Source: CAWBRT01 sp963696525 (GTDB lineage Bacteria; Acidobacteriota; Terriglobia; Terriglobales; Acidobacteriaceae). Taken from it: 64,000 bases of DNA. The notes below the pieces were generated by a model. The model was not told where the DNA came from. It made no database searches and saw nothing but the letters and a program-made list of their open reading frames with translations. The stretch lies in NCBI GenBank assembly GCA_963696525.1, contig CAVOKO010000012.1, forward strand, positions 124,001 through 188,000, given 5' to 3'. Both the position numbers and the translations under genes were made by a program. Below are positions 54,332-63,080 of this stretch, piece after piece (the first letter of the stretch is position 1; each line of letters opens with the position of its first letter).

Positions 54332-55780
54332 ATGTCTGAAAGCCAACTTGCACCTGTCGAATCCGCGGAACTTCGTTCGGCATTAACCGGCATTGTCGGA
54401 GAGAAAGGTTGTTTTTTCGATCCCAGCGATACTGCCGCCTACTGTGAAGATTGGCGCCAGCTTTACCAAGGCCGCACGTTTGCCGTAGTGCGTCCCGCGA
54501 CCGTCGATGAAGTTGCCTCGGTGGTCAGGCTATGCGCCGCGAGGCGTATCGCGATTGTCCCCCAAGGCGGCAATACCAGCATGGTAATCGGCGCCACGCC
54601 CAGCGCGGACGGGACTCAGTTGGTGCTGTCGCTTTCGCGGATGAACCGCATACGGGAGTTGGACCCGGCGGACCTGACGATGACGATCGAGGCCGGGGTC
54701 CCGCTCAAAGCGGCACAGGAAGCGGCCATCGCCCAGGATTGCATGCTGCCGTTGTCCATGTCGTCGGAAGGGTCGGCGCAGATTGGCGGAGTCTTGTCCA
54801 CCAATGCAGGAGGAAACAACACCCTTCGCTACGGCAATGCGCGCGATCAGGTGCTTGGATTAGAAGTGGTTTTGCCCGATGGAAGTATCTGGAACGGCCT
54901 CCGGCGCTTGCGAAAAGACAACACGGGATATTGCCTCCGCCAACTGTTCGTGGGAGCCGAAGGCACACTGGGCATTATCACCGCCGGAGTCTTGAAACTG
55001 GTGCCGCGGCCACGCAGTCTTGCCTTGGCTTTATGCGCTGTTCCCTCGGTACAGGCGGCGCTGGATCTGCTGGTGTTGTGCCGCGGATCTCATCACGACT
55101 CGATTCAGGCATTCGAATACCTCTCGGGCGCGGGGCTGGAACTGGTGCTGAAACATTTTCCCGACGCGGACTTTCCGCTGGAGGAGCGGGCCGATCACTA
55201 CGTTTTGGTGGAACTTGCCGAGGCCGCTGTCGATTCCGGATTGCGCGAGCGCTTGGAGGAGGTGCTGGGCAAGGCACTGGAGAGTGGCATGGTTGTGGAC
55301 GCGGTTCTGGCGGCGAGCTCAGCCCAACGGACGGCGCTGTGGAAGCTGCGGGAAGAAATGCCTGACGCTCAGAAGCGCGAGGGCGCTTCGGTAAAAAATG
55401 ACGTATCGGTTCCGGTCTCCAAGGTGCCGGAGTTCATCACCCTCGCCAAGGCAGCGTGTGAGCGGCGATTCCCGGGGGTTCGCGTCGTTCCCTTCGGGCA
55501 CATGGGCGACGGTAACATTCATTTCAACGTCGAGCAGCCTGCCGGTGGCGACCGTGCAAGTTTCATGAGCCAGGATCACGCCATTATGGACACGGTCAAC
55601 GAAGTCGTTCGCAAGTTTGACGGCAGCTTTTCGGCGGAACACGGAATTGGTCTTATCAAACCCTACATGATGGAGGAATGGCGCGGAGGCGCGGAGCTGG
55701 AGACCATGCGCCGCATCAAGCGCGCGCTCGATCCTTTGGGCATCATGAACCCAGGCAAGGTTTTGCCCTGCTCAGGCTGA
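54332..55780 (+). CDS. GlcD-type FAD-linked D-2-hydroxyacid dehydrogenase
   Basis: A 482-aa flavoprotein of the VAO/PCMH family, as D-lactate, glycolate (GlcD) and D-2-hydroxyglutarate dehydrogenase. The FAD-binding part is VVRPATVDEVASVVRLC, IVPQGGNTSMVIGATP, LPLSMSSEGSAQIGGVLSTNAGGNNTLRYGNARDQVLGLEVVLPDG and GAEGTLGIITAGVLKLVPRPRS. The C-terminal cap has VRVVPFGHMGDGNIHFNVEQP (metal-type His) and SAEHGIGLIKPYMMEEW, ending in ALDPLGIMNPGKVLP. Cytosolic, delivering electrons to quinone or ferredoxin. It follows the ferredoxin by 109 bp. Confidence 0.92.
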   Translation: MSESQLAPVESAELRSALTGIVGEKGCFFDPSDTAAYCEDWRQLYQGRTFAVVRPATVDEVASVVRLCAARRIAIVPQGGNTSMVIGATPSADGTQLVLSLSRMNRIRELDPADLTMTIEAGVPLKAAQEAAIAQDCMLPLSMSSEGSAQIGGVLSTNAGGNNTLRYGNARDQVLGLEVVLPDGSIWNGLRRLRKDNTGYCLRQLFVGAEGTLGIITAGVLKLVPRPRSLALALCAVPSVQAALDLLVLCRGSHHDSIQAFEYLSGAGLELVLKHFPDADFPLEERADHYVLVELAEAAVDSGLRERLEEVLGKALESGMVVDAVLAASSAQRTALWKLREEMPDAQKREGASVKNDVSVPVSKVPEFITLAKAACERRFPGVRVVPFGHMGDGNIHFNVEQPAGGDRASFMSQDHAIMDTVNEVVRKFDGSFSAEHGIGLIKPYMMEEWRGGAELETMRRIKRALDPLGIMNPGKVLPCSG

Positions 55781-55855
55781 GTTTCGGCCATGAGAATTAG
55801 ATTAGCGTGGCGAGAACATTGATCTACTGACTACGATCCAGGGAGTGCGGCAAAC

Positions 55856-56752
55856 ATGAAGATTAGTTTTGTTGGTCTGGGGCAGATGGGTAAGCACATG
55901 GCGATGAATGTGCTCAAAAGCGGGGCTGAACTCACCGTCAGCGATCTTAACAAGAATCTCTTCCCGCTGTTCGAGCAGAAGGGTGTTCGAACCACCACAA
56001 AACTTGCGGAAGTGGCGCAAGCTGACATCGTTTTTCTCAGTCTTCCGGGCACGCAGGCGGTGCAGGAAGTGCTGGTGGGGCGGAACGGAATCATCGATAA
56101 GCTCGGAAAAGGGCAGATTGTGGTGGACCTGAGCACCATGAGCTATACGGCCACGCTGGAGTTGGCAAAGTCTCTGGAGGCGCGCGGGGTTAGTTTTCTC
56201 GACGCTCCCGTCTCCGGCATGGAGGCGCGGGCCGAGGAAGGCACGCTCACGGTGATGTGCGGAGGCAACGAGCGAACTCTCGAGACGGTCAGGCCGTACC
56301 TCAACTGCATCGGCAACAGGATCCTCTACATGGGCGGCAGGGGCAGCGGGCAGCTTACCAAGCTGATCAACCAGCTCCTGTTCGACATCAATGCCGCGGC
56401 ACTGGCAGAAGTTCTTCCCATGGCCGTGAAACTGGGGCTGGACCCGGAGAAGGTCGGCCAGGTGGTCAATAGCGGAACAGGTAAGAGCTACGCTTCGGAG
56501 TTTTTCCTGCCGCGCATTCTTAAAAACAGCTTCTCCGATGGATACGCGATGAAGCACGCTTACAAAGACCTGATCAGTGGGGCTGAAATCTCCGCCAATC
56601 TTTGTATCCCCATGCCGGTTCTAGGCGCTGCGACCGCGACCTACCAGGCGGCTTTGCTCAAAGGCTATGGCGAGCAGGACAAGGGAGCCATGATCCGGGT
56701 GTTCGAAGAGTTGCTGGGAGTCGAGTATCGAGACAGCTCTGGCAAGCCGTGA
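55856..56752 (+). CDS. beta-hydroxyacid dehydrogenase (3-HIBDH/GlxR-like)
   Basis: A 298-aa NAD(P)-dependent enzyme of the 6-phosphogluconate/3-hydroxyisobutyrate/tartronate-semialdehyde reductase family. Motifs: FVGLGQMGKHMAMNVLKSG (NAD site), LSLPGTQAVQEVL, FLDAPVSGMEARAEEGTLTVMCGG (substrate loop) and GRGSGQLTKLINQLLF with the catalytic Lys. Substrate could be 3-hydroxyisobutyrate, hydroxymethylglutarate or 2-hydroxy-3-oxopropanoate. With GlcD-type dehydrogenase and SucCD-like ligase upstream, it completes a C3/C4 hydroxyacid module. Confidence 0.92.
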   Translation: MKISFVGLGQMGKHMAMNVLKSGAELTVSDLNKNLFPLFEQKGVRTTTKLAEVAQADIVFLSLPGTQAVQEVLVGRNGIIDKLGKGQIVVDLSTMSYTATLELAKSLEARGVSFLDAPVSGMEARAEEGTLTVMCGGNERTLETVRPYLNCIGNRILYMGGRGSGQLTKLINQLLFDINAAALAEVLPMAVKLGLDPEKVGQVVNSGTGKSYASEFFLPRILKNSFSDGYAMKHAYKDLISGAEISANLCIPMPVLGAATATYQAALLKGYGEQDKGAMIRVFEELLGVEYRDSSGKP

Positions 56753-56812
56753 CGCGGTTCCGCATGGCATAACTTGGAACTTATGCTGACGCAGCAGAAC
56801 AGATTGCGTATT

Positions 56813-56951
56813 GTCATGCTGAGCGAAGCGAAGCATCCCATGAACTCATCTCGCTCCGTGCCGCTGCGGGCTTTCGATGAAATCCCTTCGGCTACGTTTC
56901 AGCCCTACGCCGTGCTGGGATTCTTCGCTCCCTGCGGTCGCTCAGAATGAC
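56813..56951. repeat. 139-bp palindromic interspersed repeat
   Basis: The element starts GTCATGCTGAGCGAAGCG and ends, in inverse complement, GTCATTCTGAGCGACCGC; both ends continue to an AAG-ATCC motif, so the ends form an imperfect terminal inverted repeat. A related half copy lies at 6027. It fills the convergent gap between the dehydrogenase and livF. It has no open frame and resembles small non-autonomous palindromic elements of Acidobacteriota. Confidence 0.65.
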
Positions 56952-56991
56952 CCATGGAAAGTCATTACGTGAGTCCCCGGGAATTGCGCCA

Positions 56992-57711
56992 CTAGGCGCG
57001 GGCGTGTCCTCCGAGGTAGACACTCTGAACCTTGGGATCGGCGAGCAGGGCCGCCGCCGAGTCTTCGGCCGCGATCCGGCCCAGATCCAGGACGTATCCT
57101 CGATGAGCCAGCTTCAAGGCGGCGCGCGCGTTTTGTTCCACCAGCACTACGGTCACGCCGGCGGCATTGATCTCTTTGATGGTTTGGAAAATAGCCCGAA
57201 CCAATATCGGAGCAAGTCCCAAACTCGGTTCGTCCATGAGTAGTACCTTGGGTTCGCTCATCAGCCCGCGGCCGATTGCGAGCATTTGCTGTTCGCCGCC
57301 GCTCAGGGTTCCGGCAAGCTGCTGTTTGCGCTCCAAAAGTATCGGAAACAGCCCATAGATCCAATCCAGGTTCTTCTTGATTTTCTGCGGATCGTTTCGC
57401 GTAAATGCGCCGAGGCCAAGATTTTCCTGGGTGGTCAAGGTGCCGAAAATCCGTCGGCCCTCGGGTACCTGGGCGATTCCCGCCTCGACGATTTCGTGCG
57501 CTCGCATTTTTTCCAGTGGGCGTCCTTCGAGCAGGATGGTTCCCTTCGAGGGCTTCACCAAGCCACTGATGGTCAGCAGGGTGGTCGATTTCCCAGCTCC
57601 GTTGGCACCGACGATGGTGACAATCTCGCCTTGCCCCACCTGCAGGTTGATGCCGTGAAGCACCTCGATATTTCCGTATTTCACGTGCAGATCGGTCACT
57701 TGAAGAAGCAT
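56992..57711 (-). CDS. livF: branched-chain-type ABC transporter ATPase LivF
   Basis: A 239-aa cytosolic ATPase. Walker A GANGAGKSTTLL, signature LSGGEQQMLAIGRGL, Walker B VLLMDEPSLGLAPIL and the switch His region VVLVEQNARAALK are all intact. It is the last gene of livHMGF; its ATG follows the livG stop directly. Such transporters import amino acids, amides or short acids. No substrate-binding protein gene is in the window. Confidence 0.95.
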   Translation of the reverse strand: MLLQVTDLHVKYGNIEVLHGINLQVGQGEIVTIVGANGAGKSTTLLTISGLVKPSKGTILLEGRPLEKMRAHEIVEAGIAQVPEGRRIFGTLTTQENLGLGAFTRNDPQKIKKNLDWIYGLFPILLERKQQLAGTLSGGEQQMLAIGRGLMSEPKVLLMDEPSLGLAPILVRAIFQTIKEINAAGVTVVLVEQNARAALKLAHRGYVLDLGRIAAEDSAAALLADPKVQSVYLGGHARA

Positions 57712-58479
57712 TCAATCCTCTTGCTCGGCGCCGAGATAAGCCCGGATCACTTCTGGGTGGTTCTTAATTTCCTGCGGGCTCCCCTCGGCTATTTTCGAGC
57801 CGTACTCGAGCACCACGATCTTTTCGCACACGCGCATCACCAGGCTCATGTCGTGTTCGATCAGCAGAACAGTGACCCCTTGATCCCTCACTTTGCGGAT
57901 CAAAGAGATCAGGCCGGCGGTTTCCTGTTCATTCATGCCGCCGGCGGGCTCGTCCAAAATTACGAGTTGCGGCTGGGTGGCGAGGGCGCGGGCAATTTCG
58001 AGGAGGCGCTGATTACCGTAGGCGAGATTCTTCGCCAGGTTCTGCGCTTCGGCGCGCAGCCGCACGAAATCCAGCGCCTGTACGGCCGCAATCAGCGCCG
58101 CTTTTTCCTCGCGGCGCTCACGCGGATAGCGCAGCATGGCGCCCAGCACTCCGGATTTCATCCGGCAATGGCGTCCAGCCAATACGTTGTCCAAGACCGA
58201 AAGGTTCTGAAAAAGCCGGATCGTCTGGAAAGTTCGCGCGATACCGCCTGCAACGATACGGTGAGTCGTTAGCCCTGCAATCGACTTTTCCTGGAAGTTA
58301 ATTTCACCTTCGTCGGGGCGGTAGATGCCGGTGATGAGATTAAAGACGGTGGTCTTACCGGCTCCGTTGGGGCCAATCAAGCCGACAATCGAGCCGGGGT
58401 CAACGTCGAAGGAAACGTTCTTGACCGCGACCAGTCCGCCAAAGCGTTTGGTGAGCGAACGAATGCTCAGGAGGCTCAT
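57712..58479 (-). CDS. livG: branched-chain-type ABC transporter ATPase LivG
   Basis: A 255-aa ATPase. Walker A LIGPNGAGKTTVF, Walker B LVILDEPAGGMNEQE, signature LAYGNQRLLEIARAL, and the LivG-type insertion TGIYRPDEGEINFQEKSIAGLTTHRIVAGGIARTFQTIRLFQ are present. Its start codon overlaps the livM stop. Energises transport with LivF. Confidence 0.95.
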   Translation of the reverse strand: MSLLSIRSLTKRFGGLVAVKNVSFDVDPGSIVGLIGPNGAGKTTVFNLITGIYRPDEGEINFQEKSIAGLTTHRIVAGGIARTFQTIRLFQNLSVLDNVLAGRHCRMKSGVLGAMLRYPRERREEKAALIAAVQALDFVRLRAEAQNLAKNLAYGNQRLLEIARALATQPQLVILDEPAGGMNEQETAGLISLIRKVRDQGVTVLLIEHDMSLVMRVCEKIVVLEYGSKIAEGSPQEIKNHPEVIRAYLGAEQED

Positions 58480-59498
58480 CGAACCTCCTTTGCGGACTGT
58501 ACGTTCTCGGAAACGTTGTCGCCAGCCGCTGGGGCCGGCGTGGAACTCTCCGCGGCAGCCAGTTCATCGAGCGAATAAGGCCGCACATGCGCGGGCACGA
58601 TCCCCTGACTGCGGAAAATCATCATGAGGATCATGGCGGCGCCGAAGATCAGCATGCGGGCATCGGCGAAGCCACGAAACAGTTCGGGAAGCCCGATGAT
58701 CAGAAACGAGCCCAACAGCACGCCCGGTACGCTTCCGGCCCCACCCAGAATGACCACGGCGAACATCAGCACAGACTCCCAGAAGCTGAATGACTCCGGC
58801 GCGATAATGGTCATCTTCGTGGCGAAAATGTTTCCAGCCATTCCCGCCCAAGCCGCTCCCAGAACAAACGCCGCAAGTTTATAGTGAGCCGTGTTGACGC
58901 CACTGCCTTCGGCCGCGACCTCGTCTTCCCGCAGATAGTTCAGAGCCCGCCCGAAGCGGGAATGCTGTAGACGGGAAAACAGGAACGCGCTTAACCCAAC
59001 AAACGCCCAAATATAGAAGAAGAAATGCATCGGCCGGCGAATGATGAAGCCGAACAAGTGCGGACGCTGAATTCCGAGAATCCCGTTGGACCCTCCGGTC
59101 AGCCCGAAAACGTCATTGATAAGCGCAATCCGGACGATCTCTCCCACGCCAACCGTGACAATGCACAGGTAGTCGCCGCGAAGGCGAATGATGGGACGCA
59201 CCACGATGAGGCCGAACAGCCCCGCAGCAAGCGCCGCAACCGGCAGCAGCCACACCACGGGAATCTGGAAGCGTGTATTCAGGATGGCGGTGGTATAGGC
59301 TCCGACCGCGTAGAATGCGGCATGGCCCAGGTTAAACAGGCCAGCGTCGCCCAGAATGATATTCAGACTGAGCCCCAGAATCGCGTAGAGGCCCACGCTG
59401 TTCAGCACGTCAAGCCAATAAGTGTTCAGGACGAAAGGCGAGGCGGCGAGCAGCAGGGTCAAAACTACATAAAAACCCCCCGTTCTGCTCAACTTCAT
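58476..59498 (-). CDS. livM: branched-chain-type ABC permease LivM
   Basis: A 340-aa membrane permease. The start at MKLSRTGGFYVVLTLLLAAS is used because it overlaps the livH stop (ATGA); the longer open frame lies within livH. It has about 9 hydrophobic segments and the family motifs SVGLYAILGLSLNIILGDAGLFNLGHAAFYAVGAYTTA, LRGDYLCIVTVGVGEIVRI, GGSNGILGIQRP, ALNYLREDEVAAEGSGVN, ILGGAGSVPGVLLGSFLIIGLPELFR. C-terminal tail of about 35 Ala/Pro-rich residues is an extension. Confidence 0.94.
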   Translation of the reverse strand: MKLSRTGGFYVVLTLLLAASPFVLNTYWLDVLNSVGLYAILGLSLNIILGDAGLFNLGHAAFYAVGAYTTAILNTRFQIPVVWLLPVAALAAGLFGLIVVRPIIRLRGDYLCIVTVGVGEIVRIALINDVFGLTGGSNGILGIQRPHLFGFIIRRPMHFFFYIWAFVGLSAFLFSRLQHSRFGRALNYLREDEVAAEGSGVNTAHYKLAAFVLGAAWAGMAGNIFATKMTIIAPESFSFWESVLMFAVVILGGAGSVPGVLLGSFLIIGLPELFRGFADARMLIFGAAMILMMIFRSQGIVPAHVRPYSLDELAAAESSTPAPAAGDNVSENVQSAKEVR

Positions 59499-60400
59499 AC
59501 TTTCTCCGCTACGCGTTCCCCCAGGATTCCGGTGGGCCGCACGATCAGCACAACGATCAACACGCAAAAGGCTATGGCGTCCTTCCACGAAGTGGAAATA
59601 TAAGCGGACCCTAAAGCTTCAAGAACACCAAGCAGAAGTCCACCGACCATGGCGCCCGGTATGTTGCCGATGCCTCCCAGAACGGCGGCGGTGAACGACT
59701 TCAACCCATAGGACCATCCCATGAGGAAGTTGATGTTACCGTACTGAAGACCGACCAGCAATCCCGCGGCGCCACCCAGGGCAGGACCGAGAAGGAAGAC
59801 CGTAAGGATGACGCGGTCGACGTTGATTCCCATCAGGCTCGCCGCGCCCTGATCGATCGCCGCCGCGCGAATCGCCGTGCCGATCCTGGTCTTCTGAATG
59901 AACAAATACAGTCCCAGCATCATGAGAAACGACAGGCCGAGCACGAAAATGCGGATCAGCGGAATGTAGACCCCGAAAATATGGATCGGGATACTGGGGA
60001 GAATATCCTGCGGAAACACCAGAAAACGCGCTCCATAGATGAGCATGATGGCGTTTTGCAGGAAAATGGACGCACCCAGAGCCGATACCACTACCGAAAG
60101 CCGGGGAGATTTCCGCAGCGGCTTATAAGCGGTTCGCTCCAGCACGGCGCCCAGGAAAGCCACGAGTACCATAACCATTAAAATGAGAAGGCCGACCCCC
60201 ACCAAGCCTCCGGTGCGTCCCAGCATCGCAAAAGTGGTTACCAGCGTAAGGCCAAGATAGGCGCCGGCAGTGAAGAGGTCGCCGTGAGCGAAGTTAATGA
60301 GTTTGAGGACGCCATAAACCATGGTGTAGCCCAGCGCCACCAGTGCGTAAATGCCACCCACCGCCAGTCCGTTGGTCACTTGCTGAAAGAATTGTTCCAT
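59495..60400 (-). CDS. livH: branched-chain-type ABC permease LivH
   Basis: A 301-aa membrane permease and first gene of the liv operon. Motifs: GLAVGGIYALVALGYTMVYGVLKLINFAHGDLFTAGAYLG, FLGAVLERTAYKPLRKSPRLSVVVSALGASIFLQN, AAAIDQGAASLMGINVDRVI, GWSYGLKSFTAAVLGGIGNIPGAMVGGLLLGVLEALG. No LivJ/K gene is in the 280 bp upstream, so the binding protein is encoded elsewhere. Confidence 0.95.
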   Translation of the reverse strand: MEQFFQQVTNGLAVGGIYALVALGYTMVYGVLKLINFAHGDLFTAGAYLGLTLVTTFAMLGRTGGLVGVGLLILMVMVLVAFLGAVLERTAYKPLRKSPRLSVVVSALGASIFLQNAIMLIYGARFLVFPQDILPSIPIHIFGVYIPLIRIFVLGLSFLMMLGLYLFIQKTRIGTAIRAAAIDQGAASLMGINVDRVILTVFLLGPALGGAAGLLVGLQYGNINFLMGWSYGLKSFTAAVLGGIGNIPGAMVGGLLLGVLEALGSAYISTSWKDAIAFCVLIVVLIVRPTGILGERVAEKV

Positions 60401-60681
60401 CGATTACGGCTCTCCACGTTCAGCGGTGTTGAAACGTAGCGCTGTTGAAAATCTTACCAGCCCGATAGGCAAGTCCCACAAAACCTATAGATTAGATCAA
60501 CATCCAAAAGTATGGCGAAAGAATATCAGAATTTCCGCGATTCTATGTATCGATTTTGAGCCGCTGCAGTTGAGGTGTTCAGGCAGAGTCTGTGCGAGGG
60601 CACCAGAAAGCCGCGCTTTATGGCGAGCCCAGGTTCCCCGGTAACGGCCTGGCACAGTGTGGCGCTGAGGCACCAAAGAAC

Positions 60682-61956
60682 TCAGACAGTCGCTGGCTGT
60701 TCGCAGGCCTCGGTCCGGTCCTGATTCGCCTGGGTGGCGTCCGCTTCCCTGGTGCTCGATGGAAGGTTGAGTATTCTATAGACCCATGCGGGCGATTTCC
60801 CCGCTGTTTCGGCGCATGGAGAAATCGAGGTGGGGGCCTCAACACGCGCCGTAGTTGCGCACGCGGGGATGGATTCGGCAGCGGCAATCGATTTCACTAT
60901 GTCGTGATGCGGTGAGAGCGTACACACCGGGTCAGCGTTGCTTGCGTTTCCGGTGAGAAGATAGGCTTGGCAACGGCATCCGCCAAAATCCACCGTTTTG
61001 CGCTCGCAGCTTCGGCACGGCTCCGCCATCCACTCGTCGCCGCGGAATTGGTTCATCGCCGGCGAGTCGGTCCATATCCAGCGAAGCGGCTTGTCGCGGA
61101 CGGAATCGAAGTTCAATCCGGGGATAACGCCGGCCGCATGGCACGGCAAAGCCCTTCCAGACGGGTCGATAATCAGGGTTTGGCTGGCCCATCCGCCCAT
61201 GCAGGCTTTCGGTTGACTACCGTAGTAGTCCGGGGGCACAAAATCGATTCGCAGCTTCTCCGCGAGAAGTTGCTTCGCTCTTTCCACGATGCGGACGGAT
61301 CGCTCCATTTGTTGGCGCGTCGGCATCAGAGCCGCTCGGTTTTCAAGCGCCCAGCCATAATACTGAACGTTGGCAATTTCTAGCCGTTGCGGGCCTAGAG
61401 ATGCGCAGAAGGCAATCAGCTCCTCCAACTCATCCAGGTTGCGCCGATGCACCACCAGGTTGACGGTAAAGGCCACTCTTCGCGAGCGAATCCACTCCGC
61501 CACTTTCAGCTTGTAGGCATGGGCGCGGGTGCCGGCGATTTCATCCGCCGCTAATTCGTCACGCCCTTGGAAGCTAAGCTGCACATGGTCGAGACCAGCC
61601 TCCAGCAGGCCGTCAAGACGCGATTCAGTCATGCCGATGCCGCTGGTGATCAGGTTTGAATAGAGGCCGGCCTGGCGCGCAGCCGCGACAATCGCATTCA
61701 GGTCCGGCCGGGCCAGCGGTTCGCCACCGGTGAAATGCGCGTGCAGAATGCCAAGCTCCGCCGCCTGCTCCATGGTATGGGCCCACTCTGCTGTCGTCAT
61801 CTCCAGCGCGCGTGCCGCCAGTTCCAGCGGATTGGAGCAGTAGACGCAACGCAAGGGACAGCGGTGCGTCAGCTCGCAAATGATCGAAAGCGGCGATTTC
61901 ATCTCGACGAATCCATGGTGATGCGGTGCTTCATTTTGTCCACCATACGATTGCAC
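60682..61956 (-). CDS. pqqE: PQQ biosynthesis radical SAM protein PqqE, with C-terminal extension
   Basis: A 424-aa radical-SAM/SPASM enzyme that links Glu and Tyr of PqqA. The radical SAM motif is ELTHRCPLRCVYCSNP (Cys-x3-Cys-x2-Cys). GGEPLARPDL and IDPSGRALPCHAA are family motifs; the SPASM Cys are at CMGGWA, PCHAA, PCRSCERKTVDFGGCRCQAY and DPVCTLSPHH. After the usual end there is a 65-residue low-complexity tail with extra Cys and Thr/Ala/Ser. The start is probably the GTG at 61956 with GGCGGG upstream; MKSPLSIICE at 61902 is the alternative. Last gene of pqqBCDE. Confidence 0.92.
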   Translation of the reverse strand: MQSYGGQNEAPHHHGFVEMKSPLSIICELTHRCPLRCVYCSNPLELAARALEMTTAEWAHTMEQAAELGILHAHFTGGEPLARPDLNAIVAAARQAGLYSNLITSGIGMTESRLDGLLEAGLDHVQLSFQGRDELAADEIAGTRAHAYKLKVAEWIRSRRVAFTVNLVVHRRNLDELEELIAFCASLGPQRLEIANVQYYGWALENRAALMPTRQQMERSVRIVERAKQLLAEKLRIDFVPPDYYGSQPKACMGGWASQTLIIDPSGRALPCHAAGVIPGLNFDSVRDKPLRWIWTDSPAMNQFRGDEWMAEPCRSCERKTVDFGGCRCQAYLLTGNASNADPVCTLSPHHDIVKSIAAAESIPACATTARVEAPTSISPCAETAGKSPAWVYRILNLPSSTREADATQANQDRTEACEQPATV

Positions 61957-61969
61957 AAAGCCCGCCGGT

Positions 61970-62248
61970 TCAGGCTGTGATTTCGATGATTCTTTTTTCG
62001 TGCAGCCGGCGCACGAACTCTTCCGTATCCCGATCCAGGCACTCGCCGGCCTCTGGAAAGGCCGCGTGCAGCTCGCCTAACAGTTCGGCGAAGGTTCGAC
62101 CGTTACCGATACGGCGGACGATCTCCGCCCCGGCGCCACGCAGCCGCACCACTGCCTCCGGCATCAGCAACATGGGCGGTTGGCCTTCGACTTCACGCAG
62201 GCGACAGCCGATGGCCAGGGCCAACTTAACATTGGGAGCGAGCGTCAT
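61970..62248 (-). CDS. pqqD: PQQ peptide chaperone PqqD
   Basis: A 92-aa RRE-fold protein that binds PqqA and delivers it to PqqE. The start at MTLAPNVKLALAIGC has GGAG 7 nt upstream. It shows LREVEGQPPMLLMPEAVVRL, GAEIVRRIGNGRTFAELLGELHAAFP and DTEEFVRRLHEKRII, typical PqqD. It lies 64 bp downstream of pqqC and 13 bp upstream of pqqE. Confidence 0.93.
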   Translation of the reverse strand: MTLAPNVKLALAIGCRLREVEGQPPMLLMPEAVVRLRGAGAEIVRRIGNGRTFAELLGELHAAFPEAGECLDRDTEEFVRRLHEKRIIEITA

Positions 62249-62312
62249 TAGGCATCTCCGCACCGGTTCGCGAAAGTTACATCCCGCGAAGGGGTGGCTC
62301 CGCGGGGTGCAC

Positions 62313-63080
62313 CTATTCTGAAATCGGTTGAAACGCTCCCGGCGGAGCCCATCCCGGACTCACGTAGGAGTAGTAAAGGGCATCGAGTTGCGCCCACAGG
62401 ATGTCGCACTTCTGCCGCAGCGCAGCAATCGCCAGCTCTTGCTGTTGACGCGTTGAGGCGTGCAGGAAGGCCCAGTTGGAAGCAAACTCGGCATCTTCCG
62501 GAGCCTGTGTCAATCGTGCCGTGAAGTAACTGAGACCGTGGGAGAGCCACGGGTAATGCTCTTGCAGACGGTCTATGCGCAGCGCGATGAGTTTATAACT
62601 GAACAGTTCCGTTAGCGACGACGCGACCGCCTCCAGGAAACTGCAGTTGGAAACCAGATTGAGGTATGCCTCGACGGCAAAACGGACCCCCGGAAGTATC
62701 TCGCCACACGACATGACGCGGGCCCGATCAAGCCCGGTCGCTTCCGCCAACTGAATCCAGCGCTCGATGCCGCCTTCGCCGCTGCGGTTTCCGTCGTGGT
62801 CCACGATTCGCTTGCGCCACGCCCGGCGGAATTCGGGGTCGTCTGCACGGGAAAGCACGATGGCGTCTTTGCGCGGAATGATGCTCTGGTAGTAGTAGCG
62901 GTTCAAGGCCCAAGCCTGGAGCTGCCCCTTCGTCAACCGCCCTTCGTGCATCAGCAGGTGAAACGGATGCTTGTGGTGGTATCGCTCCGTGAGCACGCCC
63001 TCCAGCCTTGCCATGAACTCCTGGCGCGAGAGCAACTCCGTCTCCGCCGCGGTTTCAAGCGTTAGCACCCTAGTGTCCAT
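62313..63080 (-). CDS. pqqC: pyrroloquinoline-quinone synthase PqqC
   Basis: A 255-aa cofactorless oxidase of the last PQQ step. The start at MDTRVLTLETAAETELL gives a 19-nt overlap with pqqB. Motifs: YHHKHPFHLLMHEGRLTKGQLQAWALNRYYYQSIIPRKDAIVLSRA, RRAWRKRIVDHDGNRSGEGGIERWIQLAEATGL, FAVEAYLNLV and ELFSYKLIALRIDRLQEHYPWL with active-site His/Arg/Lys. Complete and of normal length. Confidence 0.96.
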   Translation of the reverse strand: MDTRVLTLETAAETELLSRQEFMARLEGVLTERYHHKHPFHLLMHEGRLTKGQLQAWALNRYYYQSIIPRKDAIVLSRADDPEFRRAWRKRIVDHDGNRSGEGGIERWIQLAEATGLDRARVMSCGEILPGVRFAVEAYLNLVSNCSFLEAVASSLTELFSYKLIALRIDRLQEHYPWLSHGLSYFTARLTQAPEDAEFASNWAFLHASTRQQQELAIAALRQKCDILWAQLDALYYSYVSPGWAPPGAFQPISE

